64,000 nucleotides of DNA from Rhizopus sp. PT2906 (lineage: Eukaryota > Mucoromycota > Mucoromycetes > Mucorales > Rhizopodaceae). Location of the stretch: contig JAMYHX010000096.1 of assembly GCA_025529335.1 (NCBI GenBank), positions 1 to 64,000 on the forward strand. The letters run 5' to 3'. The notes under the pieces are model-generated. The model saw only the letters and a program-made list of their open reading frames with translations. It did not search any database and was not told the DNA's origin. This document shows positions 48,267 to 58,930 of the stretch, piece by piece (positions within the stretch are counted from its first letter, which is position 1; every line of letters starts with the position of its first letter). The translations under genes were made by a program, and so were the position numbers.

Positions 48267-49560
48267 AATTGATAAAGGGTAAAGAAATAAGAAAAAAAGG
48301 GGTTCAATAAAAAAAAATAGAGCCCTTTTATATGCCACGATTCTTTCTTAAAACAGATGCATGGTGAAAGCCCGCGTTCGAACACCTTTTTTTGATGTCC
48401 CGATTAATAATGCTTGGGAGTATTGTTGCTTACACGACAGTACGCCGACTGAAAGTGGACAGAAGGCGCAGGTATTTATCCGAAAGCAAAGATAGTAATG
48501 ACATCACTTTAGTTATGAAAACAGAACATTAGCAACTAAAGATAGTAAACATTAGTACTAGGATGGCGCCAGAAATGTTATCATTTATATTTATAGCCAT
48601 CAATCGCATCTTGTTTAGAATTCTGCATTCAATCGCCACAATTGTAAGTATCATTTTAGTGTCATAACGTCGTAATCACAAAATGTTATATGATTATATT
48701 TTTAGAAATACCCAAAGCAAAAAACGGTACTCTAGTACTTGCTTTGCAGTTTGTTCCTTATCAGTCATAGCTTAAAACTTTATTCTGTATCATCGTGCTA
48801 TCTTTCCATACATCTTTTTTTTATTATGAACTTAAATGGAAATATAGAAACGTTTGTATTCTTGGCAGTCAAAATTGCCTTGATTTAGAAATAACCCTCG
48901 GGTTCCTTTTGCCAATGGTATTTAATACTGCTTTTTTCCAGTGGTACTTGGATGTCACAAAGCTTGGGGAATCATATTCAGCCTTTGTTACAAGTCAGCC
49001 GCGGTTTTACTTGACGAGACAATAACTGGTTCAGAAAGTTAGTTTAGTACCGGGTAAAGGACAAATGATCAACATACCTTAAAAATAGAATAGACATGCT
49101 TTGAAAATAAGGTGATTACCATATGATGCTGAATTGCTATGATAACATGGAACAGTGTATCTTTCTTTGCAGAAAATTTTTAAGGCTCAGGTGTTTGTGG
49201 ATGTGAAAGAAACAATAAATGTACAAAATAGGTTATTTGCAATTAAAGAAAGTTTTACCCGTAAGCTGAGGTTTTCTATATTTATATGGTTGTACCATCT
49301 GTATTGAAGGCAAGGCCACGCGTAATTCTATGTTCAGACATTTGTGTAACAAGGGACCTTGAATAGATTTCTGTCAAATGTATATTATTACTATACTAAC
49401 TCTTTTCTTTCCTATTTACTTTACAAGTCGAGCTTTTATTGTAAATAAAATAGCAAAGATAATTATATGCCTAATATTGCCACCATTGAGCCATTCCGTG
49501 TTCTCAATTCTCAATGTTTGTATTTGCCTGTAAACCGACCATTTTTGTGATTATATATTT
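48267..49560. other. gene-poor region left of the LINE relic
   Basis: No gene recognised. The left end is the promoter side of the chitin deacetylase. Short open frames (for example 48795-49025) lack motifs or splice support. A CGTTCGAACACC stretch at about 48373-48386 is discussed in the rejected list. The rest is AT-rich and unremarkable. Confidence 0.55.
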
Positions 49561-49682
49561 GCACGTGTTTGCACAAGAGAGCTTTTGATTTGAAATGCTG
49601 TATGAAGGCACAAGATTTAGCTACCGCTTTTGCGCACCATATGACAGGGTGAGTCCAATTTCACGGCCAATTTGTAATAGAA

Positions 49683-50290
49683 ATGAGCTACATCATTACT
49701 CCAGCCATTGCCCCTATAAAAGGAGAGAAAAGCGTAAATGATATTCTGGAAAGTGGAGTGATCAAAGCAATATCTGCAACAGTAAGATCACATTATACAG
49801 AGTTTCCAAGAATTAATGCCACTATTGCCAAAAGTAAAAATAGGATACAACTGGGTTACAAGTGGAATCCATCCAAATGCGTGATCCTGAACTGCCATAC
49901 GAACCTAATCACGTATACGCTTTATGGTCAGCCATTACCATGAAAAAACTACATTTGCATACTTTGATGTTCCTTTCAAACCGGGTGGATATCTTGATCC
50001 AATGGCCCTCATCGAACGAAACAGCCCCAAGGTTCCTGCAATGATGAACACATTATCATCCATTGGTGTGAGTCCTTTTGGTTTTTCCAAGATTCTCTGC
50101 TCCAAATTTTACGCTCACATCATTCGGCCCTAACTTGAATACGGCCCAGCTCTCAATCGCTTTACAGCCTCTCAGCTAAACGCTATGGAAGAAGCTCAGG
50201 GTACCTGCAATAAGAAAATTTACGGTGCTTGAGGCAAAGCTTCCATTAAGGTTATGCTTCATATATCCAAGCTAACTTGAATCAGTATAC
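49683..50290 (+). mobile_element. decayed LINE (non-LTR) reverse-transcriptase fragment
   Basis: The plus strand reads as a reverse transcriptase in pieces. The first piece has IQLGYKWNPSKCVILNC, the palm block just before the thumb in fungal LINEs. After a frameshift it continues PFKPGGYLDPMALIERN, GVSPFGFSKILCSKFYAHII, and RP-stop-LEYGPALNRFTASQL; later CNKKIYGA-stop-GKASIKVMLHISKLT. The segments follow the order found in Mucoromycota L1/Tad-type elements, with two or more stops and frameshifts, so it is dead. No endonuclease domain was found upstream. Confidence 0.75.
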
Positions 50291-50668
50291 TATAAGTACA
50301 TTTACCAGAAGACGTAATATACACGCCTATCTATGCCTGAAATTATACGCGACCCAGTTTCATTCCTTTTGAATATGCTTACTCTACATCCTTTGGCTCC
50401 CTCAAAATTAGCATTTCTTTTGGTCCCAGCCGATTATGTACTCAATATTGCATTAATTAGTTCAGTTACAACATGACAAACTGGTTCCCGCCAAGCATCC
50501 TCATGGTCAACAGTTTCTTACATAGCTGAATCAATTCCTTTAACCCTCTCTCAATGACTCCACTCATTCCTTTCCTCCTATTCTTGATCTCAGAGGAATG
50601 GTTTTTATTAATATTATCTTCCCAACGAATTTGATCTGGACCGGGCGGATAAAACAGATCTATTGTTG

Positions 50669-51003
50669 TATTTCTACATTTATATTAAAGAAGCTTACGC
50701 CCTTTCACATAACATAATCAATGTATATTTCATACACAAGCCAAAGTCATCTTAAATATTAGCATAATACTTCATATTGGGCCCACAACTCTGATTCATG
50801 GAATCTATATAGTAATTGACAACAGTCATATTAACGTAATTGATAGATGTTGGCAACTTTATTTTTAAAAAACAACTTTTTTTTTGCCATGAATATCTTC
50901 AGTACTCTGTTAAGTAAAGAATTACAAAGAGACTTATTCCATCTGGTTGTATTCCTATGTTTCTAGATAAAACCATTTATTCTTGAACAATATCATATCC
51001 ATG
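50669..51003. repeat. dispersed degenerate repeat, copy 3
   Basis: The longest copy. It begins near a TTTCTACATTTATATTAAAGAAG block and shares ATACACAAGCCAAAGTCATCT, CCCACAACTCTGATTCATGGA and TATATAGTAATTGACAACA with the others. It extends to TATTCCATCTGG and TATTCCTATGTTTCTAGAT, matched in copy 2. It follows the LINE relic within about 400 bases and runs in the same direction, so it might be that element's 3' untranslated end. That link is inference. Confidence 0.65.
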
Positions 51004-51439
51004 AAACGCACAATCACTATGGGAAATTTTGTCACGAAAAATGAATGTCCCTGAGTTGTCCACTGATTGTCCTAAATAAAATCATGACTGTTTATTTTTT
51101 GAAGTGAAGAGTTAAATTTCAGCCAATAGTGTCAGCTCTTAAAAACGAAATGTCCTAAGAAAAAGCTCTGAGCTTGAGACATTATTGAATTTTTTCAAAA
51201 ATGTCCCAGTAATGGCAGTAGAGTATCCCAAGTAAACCTTTCTTCAAACTTCCCTGCCAAAATTTCCCATTGTGAACGCAAAATTCAAACGAAAAGCCTA
51301 GACTATATACACACGTATAAGTCATTATGAAGCAGGCACTTATTGTCAGTATTCATCATACATTAGAGCCCCGAAAGTTACGTGATTGTGGTAGTTCTGG
51401 TGGTTTGGAAACAAAGGTGTGACTGGCGTTTGGCTGTTT

Positions 51440-51951
51440 CCAGCACTCTCACTCTAGCCTTGTCTACTTCAAGCTTTGAAGCGTCTGACCTTTTTATCTC
51501 TTCATTAGCAATATCTAGTTCAGTGTCTTTAAGCTAATTTCGATCATTTATAATGGTATTTGCTGTTGACATTTCAACTTTTTCCTTGGCAATCATACAA
51601 GGTTCAATAAGTGACAGATATACTGTTTTGTGGTCTTTGAACTGAGCATCGACATTTCTGCGTATGTTTTGTCAACAAAGCTGGGACCACTTGAACGCCA
51701 CAAACTGGAATCAACGTAAACGATATCAGCAGTGTCTTCGTTTACGGTTACATTTTTTCCAGAAGAAGTGTTGTGATTTTTGCTACTGGTTCATTGAGTG
51801 CGTTCCAGTCAACGATTTCATAGTAAACCACGATGTCTATAAGCTTACTTCTACTCGTATCACTTGAGCACATTACTGCCATAACTGTCGTACTTACCTT
51901 ATAAGCGCACCATCTTGTTGTAAAAGATTGTTTAAAGAAAGAACAATCCAT
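51440..51951 (-). pseudogene. decayed coding remnant, family unknown
   Basis: Minus-strand frames read like a protein broken by a frameshift and stops. The first piece is ORF 51748-51951, with YEIVDWNALNEPVAKITTLL. The second runs TVNEDTADIVYVDSSLWRSS and GPSFVDKTYAEMSMLSSKTT, and the third SDASKLEVDKARVRVLETAK. A helical, charged tail follows. It lies near repeat copy 3. It recalls repetitive ORFs seen in mucoralean genomes, but I cannot name the family. Confidence 0.35.
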
Positions 51952-52798
51952 GTATTGTCCTATCCTTTTTGTGTTTTTTTTTTGACCCTCTGGTGAAAAT
52001 GCGCGCTATAGATTAAACATGATATTATTATGTCGTGATAGGCTATGCTAATGGACACATGACGATGGTAAGTCATTATTTCATGTATCAACATTCTGCC
52101 GTATCTATTTGGTATATAAATAGCCTCTCTTCCTTATGATTAAGGAGGGCTCTTTTTCTTTTGGTCAATCATCTCCTTAATAAAAATAAACAAACTACTT
52201 GAAAACCAATAAAGGTGCCCAAGTGGGTGCATGGACCTACTAAACATATACCACTTACAAACATGGAGAGTGGGCCCAATAAATAGATGGAATACAATCA
52301 AAGTATCGAAATGGACCTTGTATCTAAAGATAAATAAAAGGAGTAAGCCAAGTTCCTGATATAGCATTTTATTACAGAAGCAACTAAGCAACCCTCTTTC
52401 TCCTTTTCCCTTTTCTTTGTAAGATTCATGAAAAGGGAGATGGGACTATTCCCTTTTCGTTGTTTGTGTATTTTTGTCGATCTGAATAATTTTTGGACAC
52501 TTCTAAAAATAGTAACTGTTCACTTGAAAATGAGCATCTCATGTTACTCGATAAAAAGAGAGAAAGAGAGAGACATGTATGTTTGGTTCATTAAAGCGAT
52601 TTATTTGTTTGAATAAGTTAGATAAACTGTGACAATATACAAATAAAAAAATCTCATGGTTTTTTATTAACAACTATTTCAAACAAGGGATCTCTATTTT
52701 TTTTTTTTAAAACAAATGTCGGTACATTGAAGTGTTTTATTGAGGAAACATTACACAATAAAAATAACAATAAAATAATAATACAAAAAGGTATACAG
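51952..52798. other. gene-poor region
   Basis: AT-rich, no supported gene. Open frames at 52140-52391 and 52428-52616 lack any motif. A GA-rich patch at 52555-52575 and a T run at 52698-52709 are the only visible structure. Confidence 0.5.
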
Positions 52799-53227
52799 TT
52801 AAACAATTGAGAGAGGAACTAAGAATTCATTTTCTGTGTCGTCTGTCTTGTAGTTGGTGGTTAATTGAGAAAAGAACAAAGGGTCAGAACAGATACTTGT
52901 ATCGATCGACAGTAAAGGTTTTTTCTTGTTCTTTTTTAAGCACAATGGTGGCGACGGTATTGGGCTTGTCTCTGCACTTGACACTTCATCATCATCTGAT
53001 GTAAGGGCAGGGCACTGAGAGATAGTAAGCGATAATTGAGGCAACCTTGATGGATTTAGTTTATATAGTATTGGTGAAGAGAAGATACCAGATCTATCAT
53101 ATTCTTCTGAAGAATAAGTTTCTAATAATGTAATTTCTGAATTGAATGTCACGCAAAGTTTCTTTTGTTTTTTGTCGCTGTTCGTCATATCTGTACTGTG
53201 ATTATCAAGTTTGCGTTTGAATGCCAT
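52799..53227 (-). CDS. small intronless protein with KxxVTF and EEYDRS motifs
   Basis: A single-exon protein of 142 residues. The N-terminus is basic and nuclear-localisation-like (FKRKLD, SDKKQKKL). It is followed by LCVTFNSEI, which resembles the K/R-V-x-F protein phosphatase 1 docking motif, and then ETYSSEEYDRSGI. This V-x-F plus TYS-x-x-EYDR pairing recurs in small fungal proteins of unknown role. A Ser/Pro-rich acidic segment and a hydrophobic tail (ENEFLVPLSIV) complete it. A PP1-binding regulator is an inference from the motif alone. Confidence 0.6.
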   Translation of the reverse strand: MAFKRKLDNHSTDMTNSDKKQKKLCVTFNSEITLLETYSSEEYDRSGIFSSPILYKLNPSRLPQLSLTISQCPALTSDDDEVSSAETSPIPSPPLCLKKNKKKPLLSIDTSICSDPLFFSQLTTNYKTDDTENEFLVPLSIV

Positions 53228-53713
53228 GAAAATGTATGTGTATAAAGGAGAGGAGAAAAGGTGTAGAAATAAAGGAATGTATAGAAATAATGATAGTTAA
53301 AAAAAAAGAGAGAGAGAGAAAAAGAAAAACAAAAGTTTATTTTATTACTTTCTTTTTTACTAAAAGCATGCTGAAGAAAAGAAAAAAAGAAAAAGAAAAG
53401 GAGGGAGTATCTTTTATATATTTTATTTTTAAAAATAAAGTTTTGTCCTAATACCTATTTTTATACAAAAGGGCAACACAAAGAAATAATGAACTTTAAA
53501 AACGGGCGCAAGCATTGACAATAGATTCAAATTTTTTTTTTTTTCATCAGCCCGCTTGAATCAAACCGTAGATGATGTGTGTAAAATAAATATAAAGCCC
53601 TTGATATTTTTCAAACTCTTGTTCACATATCTTGTTAAAGTCATTTCTTTTTCGTTATTATTTTTTTTTTTTACTTTTTTTTGCATTTATACTCCATCAT
53701 CATATAACCATTT
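53228..53713. promoter_or_regulatory. divergent promoter region
   Basis: A 486-base gap between outward-pointing start codons of the small protein and the C2H2 gene. It has GA-rich repeats at about 53308-53330 and 53370-53405, and a T13/T8 tract before the C2H2 start. No defined binding site was found. Confidence 0.4.
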
Positions 53714-54476
53714 ATGTCATTAGACAGTCACTATTCACCTCACTACAGTGATGAAGATAGTATAACAACTCATCTATCTACACCTACCAGTCCAATGGAA
53801 GCACCATTGTTTGGTCAGTTTACATTAAAGACATCAACAGAGAAAGTATACATTTGTTCAGAGTGCAATCATACATTTCACCGAGCTCACAACTTGAAGT
53901 CTCATCAAATAACACATTCAAATTCAAAGCCATTTCAGGTATATCTATATATCAAAATAGTATACCCTCAAAATGCATAATTGACGTTATCTCTTTATTA
54001 TCTGTAGTGTACAGATTGTGACAAACAATTTTTAAGGTTACATGATTTAAAACGGCATCAGAAATTGCATACGGGAGAGAAGCCGTACCAGTGTGCGACC
54101 TGTCTTCGATCATTTAGTAGACTTGACGCATTAAACAGACACAGAAAAACAGAAACTGCCTGTCTTAAATCAAATCAGTTAAAGCCAATTGTCTTTCCAT
54201 CATCATTACCTAACCCAGGTACATTCTTACTTGAACCCACAACTCAGCCCACTTCATCAGCCTCATTGCCCACAAATACGATCAAACTACCTTCTTTAGT
54301 AATCCACGAAAATATAGATGAAATTGAAAGACTAAAGCAAAGAATTCATGATTTAGAGATAGAGGTATGTATACAAAGGTGTATTCATGCTTGATCATTT
54401 TTTAACAACATCCTTCTAGAACCGCGTATTACGATCATTAATAAGAAATGAAGAGACAGTAGGACAGAGCATATAA
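53714..54476 (+). CDS. C2H2 zinc-finger transcription factor
   Basis: Three exons (53714-53938, 54008-54364, 54420-54476) give about 210 residues. Three tandem C2H2 fingers span residues about 50-135: YICSECNHTFHRAHNLKSH, then CTDCDKQFLRLHDLKRHQ, then CATCLRSFSRLDALNRHR. The classical HTGEKPY linker joins fingers 2 and 3, and the third finger ends atypically. The C-terminus has Pro/Thr/Ser-rich sequence and a leucine-rich helix (EIERLKQRIHDLEIE, NRVLRSLI) that may dimerise. Targets are unknown. Intron 1 falls between fingers. Confidence 0.85.
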
Positions 54477-54674
54477 GAAATTGACACCTCTCCTTATGCC
54501 TTTAAGTACTTTATGGACCTATGATAATGATAACAATAACGTCTATGCATCCTTCCTTTCCTTCAATGTAAATAAAAAGAAAGTATATTTATTATAATTT
54601 ACACTATGTACGAAATAAAGTCTATACATGCCTATAAGAAATATAAAGAGCATATAAAGTACTTTATGATGAAA

Positions 54675-54694
54675 TATATATATATATATATATA
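54675..54694. repeat. TA dinucleotide run
   Basis: A short TA run in the convergent intergenic space between the C2H2 gene and the LON-RING gene, directly beside the latter's stop codon. Confidence 0.7.
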
Positions 54695-54695
54695 A

Positions 54696-56366
54696 TCAAG
54701 ATATGCAGCATGCGATATTAGATGAAGAAGATGAAGACTGAATAGGCAATCTGTTGTCGAGAAATAGCGACCACTGATCTTCAAATTTATCTATCCAGGA
54801 CATGACTGTCAAAACCCTTTCACGCAATGTTCTCGTTGCCAGCAAAGAAACCTTTTCTTCCTCACCCAAAGGAGCCAAATTAATAAACCACCATACCAGT
54901 TTTACCCTATCTCTGGATGACTTGTCCAAGGAGGGAGGATTGCCTAGTGCACCAAACCAGTGAGTGTTTGGATGAGACTGCTTGTACTGAATCAGCTTTT
55001 GAATAAACGTGACTAATTCATCTATTAACTCATCTGTTGCTATCTCTTGTCTATTTTGGTGGGATGTGGCTTGCTGTTGTTTGGTAACCGTGGGTATAAT
55101 ATTGGCTAGTTGTGGTTGATGTAGTAACTGTTGTTGTGGCTGTTGTGGTTGTGTCTGATATGGCTTAGGTCGAGCTACAGACAAGCCCCTGACATGCATC
55201 TGCAGCCAGGGAGCTCTGTTCACTTGGCTAGTTTGGGGATGTGCTTGTTGCGCCCAGGATCGACGCTGATTCATCATTTGCATCATCGGTGACCCTGACA
55301 ACAGAGGAGACGGTCGCATGGACCGAGGTGGGCTAACATTTGCCAATCGCTGTTGCTGACACTTTGCTCTTAATGCGCTTGCTCTCAAGATCTGCTCTTG
55401 TTCAACTGCTTGCTGCTGCTCTCTATCCAAATCATCCACACGTTCTATCTCTGCCATGTGATATCCATCTTGAAGTTGAAAACTGGTTACACGAAAGCGA
55501 TGCGAGCCTACTGCTTCCACGATCGATCGACCATCGGGCAAGGTTTGTACTTGCATCAATTCCAACATCGTACCATATTCGTAGAACGGACTTTCTCTGT
55601 CTGACCTTTTTCTCCGCACTAAGCACAGACCGAATCGACTTCGTTTGGATTGCATCACTCTTCTAAGCATAAGACGATATCTTGGTTCAAACACATGAAT
55701 CATGCAGTTGACTCCAGGGAATGCAAGTGATCCGACCAATAGAGGTACTCGAGTATCATGCTCTAGGTCAAGATCAAGCGCATCAGCTGACTCTTCATCA
55801 TCTTCGCCATACAATTGCTGAATCACGTTCACCAGGACTTCAGTGGGTGGAGGACAGAAATCAAGCGATTCTCTGCAAAAGGGGCAAGTGTTGTGATGAT
55901 CTAATGAGCGTATAAGGCAGTTTCTACAAAATGTATGTCCACAAGGCGTTGTCGTCGGTTGAGTGAATCGGGTACAACAAATGGCGCATTCTAAGCTTTG
56001 AGCCAACTTGGACTTTAAGTTCATCGTCATACCGGGTTTTCCTAAAGCAGTCTGAATGGTTTGTATAGTAACATTTGGGCTAATGGCTGTTGTATGCATT
56101 CGGTGACAAGCAATGCAGACTAGATTACTTTTATGACATGGCATGCAACAAGTATATCCACAAGGTAATGTTAAAGGGCGTTGTAAGTTGTTGTGACATG
56201 AGGGACACAGTTGAAATAGAGTGTTTATATCATTCTTTTGTCTTTTAAACCCTTGTTCACCTTCAGGTTCAACCTGATCGTGAGTTCGCTTATTTTGTAA
56301 TTTTTGCACTGTTGAATCTTGCAGAATAGAATGATTTTTAATAGAAAAAAAGAGCAAGTAAATCAA
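54696..56366 (-). CDS. LON-substrate-binding-domain RING protein (LONRF-like) with C-terminal CaaX box
   Basis: A single long exon of about 555 codons. The N-terminus carries a first cysteine cluster (CPSCHNNLQRPLTLPCGYTC, then CMPCHKS). It is followed by a classical RING finger (CAICCTRFTQPTTTPCGHTF, then CRNCL and CPFCRESL). The LON substrate-binding domain starts at LVGSLAFPGVNCMIHVFEPR and runs through RYRLMLRRVMQ, GLCLV, YEYGTMLELMQV and GRSIVEAVGSHRFRV. A Gln/Pro-rich insert (about 55050-55400) and a helical end follow. The last four residues are CCIS, after a Ser run and NIA: a CaaX prenylation box. LONRF proteins are ubiquitin ligases with a LON-like substrate pocket. The 5' end is uncertain: the frame opens without a Met before the cysteine cluster, and a tiny upstream exon with an ATG at 56446 is possible. 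Confidence 0.8.
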   Translation of the reverse strand: MIYLLFFSIKNHSILQDSTVQKLQNKRTHDQVEPEGEQGFKRQKNDINTLFQLCPSCHNNLQRPLTLPCGYTCCMPCHKSNLVCIACHRMHTTAISPNVTIQTIQTALGKPGMTMNLKSKLAQSLECAICCTRFTQPTTTPCGHTFCRNCLIRSLDHHNTCPFCRESLDFCPPPTEVLVNVIQQLYGEDDEESADALDLDLEHDTRVPLLVGSLAFPGVNCMIHVFEPRYRLMLRRVMQSKRSRFGLCLVRRKRSDRESPFYEYGTMLELMQVQTLPDGRSIVEAVGSHRFRVTSFQLQDGYHMAEIERVDDLDREQQQAVEQEQILRASALRAKCQQQRLANVSPPRSMRPSPLLSGSPMMQMMNQRRSWAQQAHPQTSQVNRAPWLQMHVRGLSVARPKPYQTQPQQPQQQLLHQPQLANIIPTVTKQQQATSHQNRQEIATDELIDELVTFIQKLIQYKQSHPNTHWFGALGNPPSLDKSSRDRVKLVWWFINLAPLGEEEKVSLLATRTLRERVLTVMSWIDKFEDQWSLFLDNRLPIQSSSSSSNIACCIS

Positions 56367-56446
56367 AGAGGGTTAGAAATAAAGAGAAAGAAAGAAAAAG
56401 AATAAAAAATTCGTCCTTATAAACAAAAGATTCTACGATCGATCAT

Positions 56447-57278
56447 TTTATCGGAAATCACTTTATTTGGTTCATCGGATGCAGTGGTCTTGGTTTAAAT
56501 CGGATATTGATGTATTTTTTTTTAATGCTCGGTACTTGCTTTTTTGGGCGTTTTTTATGTGGATTGAAAGTATTACAAAAGATCGACCCTTCATTTGTCA
56601 AATAAAAGCTTACTGTTTGTTTGTTAAACATTTCTACACCAGAATTCACATCTAAAATCAAGGAAGTGCACGCTAAATAGACAGAATATCAAAAAGAACG
56701 GAAAAAGACGTCAATGTACATATAAAACATTGAGCCATTGTCATAAAGGGTATGCGTAGTAATCACTTTTTGTGTATTACACAAGAGGAGCATTTTCCGA
56801 GAATTTGCAGCAGCACGTTACTTGTATCATATTTAGTTATTGATTCTAATGTGTCCATATTTTTTTTTTTTTTTTTACTATACATCCTTCTTTCGTTCCT
56901 TGTCTAACTGTCCTTGGCTTTTCATTCATGAAGATCATGATATCTTTGACGACAATCATATTTGTTCATCTCGTAGTGAGTTACTATCACTATAATCTGA
57001 TCATCTCTTTCTTAGGTACAGTTTACGTTTGAGATGTACATATATGTTTCAACTTATCCTACTGTTGTTCTTATACTCGTATAACATGGATAATAAGAAA
57101 TGTGAGTACTGGAAGGTCCTATAATGATGCAACTCTGGAATTCAAGGCATTGGTTGACCTTCCTTGTCGTAGTAAAAAAAAAAAAAAAAATGCATATTTT
57201 CATGAAAAGGGAGCAGTTGCCGAAATCGTGTTGAAGCAAGTTGAATGTCTATTGCTAAAGAATACGGAGGTTTTATTA
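56447..57278. other. intergenic region
   Basis: No supported gene. A possible signal-peptide-like start at about 56928 (MKIMISLTTIIFVHLV) is followed by GT-AG-like signals but no convincing second exon. An open stretch near 57105-57320 is broken by an A17 run at about 57173-57189. The T14 run at 56863-56876 is prominent. Confidence 0.5.
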
Positions 57279-58930
57279 TCACTTGGAGTAAAAATTAGTT
57301 GTATTTTGATAAACACTAGCAAGCCATTCTTTCATGCTTACAGAGATGCCCATATTATCTCTATTTTCAGCCATTGCCGTCATGTTTTGCATGCCCTGAG
57401 GTATACCAGTGGAGTTTCCTTGAACGGTTATAGATGGTATGGTCTGGTTATTGCCATTACCATTTTGACCAAGAGGAGCAGAGCTTGCACTATTCGAGTT
57501 TACACGAGACAGGGCCTTATCCCAGTCGATATCTTCTTTTATCATATCTACAATATTATCGACACAAGAATAGGATACGTTTGGGTTAATTAGCCTGGAA
57601 TTAATATCCTTATGAAGCTGCTCAAATCTCTGCCTAAACTCGAGTACAGCCATTATATGCGTTATCAAAGATCGTTTGGACATTCCTGGAAAGGTGCTGT
57701 AATTACCATTCCATGTGTCATCAAGGTCGTTTTTACCATTTCCTAGTGTCAGGTCCATATCAGCAGGAATATAAAAAAAAGGTGCCGTTATCAGGCTTTT
57801 GGTAGAGAAAGTAGTTATTTGCATTGGCCAAGTAACCATCAGAGTTACCGATCAAGCTTTCCATGACAGCACTAGGAAAAAAAAATTATAAGTTATTGTC
57901 CTCTTTTAATACTTTTTTGACTTACGGTCGAAGAAAAGAATCAATAACAAGCTTACTATTCCATTCACTTGATGCATTAGCTATGAACTTGGTAAATTCC
58001 ATCAAGGGTTCATAGTTGTCACTTTCTCCATTCGATGCTTTTTGTTTGACCTTGTACTCGCCATCACTGTAAGCAGTGATGTTATCAATGTAAAAGAGAT
58101 CAGCTTCGTATTGCTTACTGCCCTGGAAGACACCTTGGTAAAGGTAGCCATTCTCATAAGAAGAACTTCCATTGGCGAATACATTCGCAAGCCAAGAACT
58201 TTTGAATGTATCAAATAGACCAAACAGACCTAGCTCCCGTTCGTTCATAAATACATGAGCATAGGAAAACCCTATGGAGGTAAGGCCGACGGACTTGAGC
58301 ATATCATAAGCTAATTGCTCACGCATGTAGCTAGAGTCCATAGCAAGCGAACCAAGTTTGACGTGTCTGTAGCCATAAAGGGGACTTTTCTGTTTAGACT
58401 TGAGATTATACGACACTTTGGATAAGCCTCGAGTACTCTGACCTGCCAACGAGATCTTTACGTCTTCAAAATTCAAAGCATTGTAGAGTGAGGCATAGGC
58501 TATGTCTGTTTTTACAGAAATGTCGGCTGTAATGCTGTGGTTCATTTCGTCTAGTTCTGGCTGATTTCCGACAATATGAATCGTAGGCATTTCATTGTCT
58601 CTGTGAAGTTTGGATTCAATACGGTGAATGTCATCCAAGGGCCCATAGACCTGTGGCAGCTTTTTGCTTTCATGGGTATTTCAGGCACGATTGAAGAACC
58701 CATGAGGCGTGTCCTAGTTGATGGGTTGGCAGACAAAGGATTCTGTGAGCATACTATCATTACTGCTATAGATTTTGGCATAAAGGTAGCCAGATTGAGC
58801 AGACGGGGCTTTGGCGGAGTAAATGATAGGGAAAGTAACATTGGGCTCTAAAGCATAAGTAGTATTGTCAACTACGACAGCCATAGAGCTGAAGGTAGTC
58901 TGATTGAGTAAAGCAATGACATTGTGTTCT
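57279..58930 (-). pseudogene. CotH-family protein pseudogene
   Basis: The minus strand is collinear with the CotH kinase-like family, a mucoralean set of cell-surface proteins studied as host-cell ligands. Recognisable blocks are RESLH-like ESKLHRDNEMPTIHIVGN, DVKISLAGQSTRGLSKVSYN, LYGYRHVKLGSLAMD, YMREQLAYDMLKSVGLTS, FMNERELGLFGLFDTF, and FFYIPADMDLTLGNG. It is broken: TAG at 58714-58716 and TGA at 58681-58683 lie in the N-terminal domain, no start codon or intact signal peptide is found, and an A8 run at 57773-57780 shifts the frame after the intron. No GT-AG intron removes the stops. The C-terminus lacks the Ser-rich GPI region usual in the family. A truncated product from a downstream Met is possible but would lack secretion. 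Confidence 0.75.

Noticed and set aside
48365..48390. CGTTCGAACACC stretch looking like a tRNA T-arm
   Set aside because: No acceptor stem, D-arm or anticodon arm could be folded around it, so it is not a tRNA.
56928..57270. Possible small secreted gene starting MKIMISLTTIIFVHLV
   Set aside because: No second exon keeps a protein-like frame; the splice signals were not convincing.
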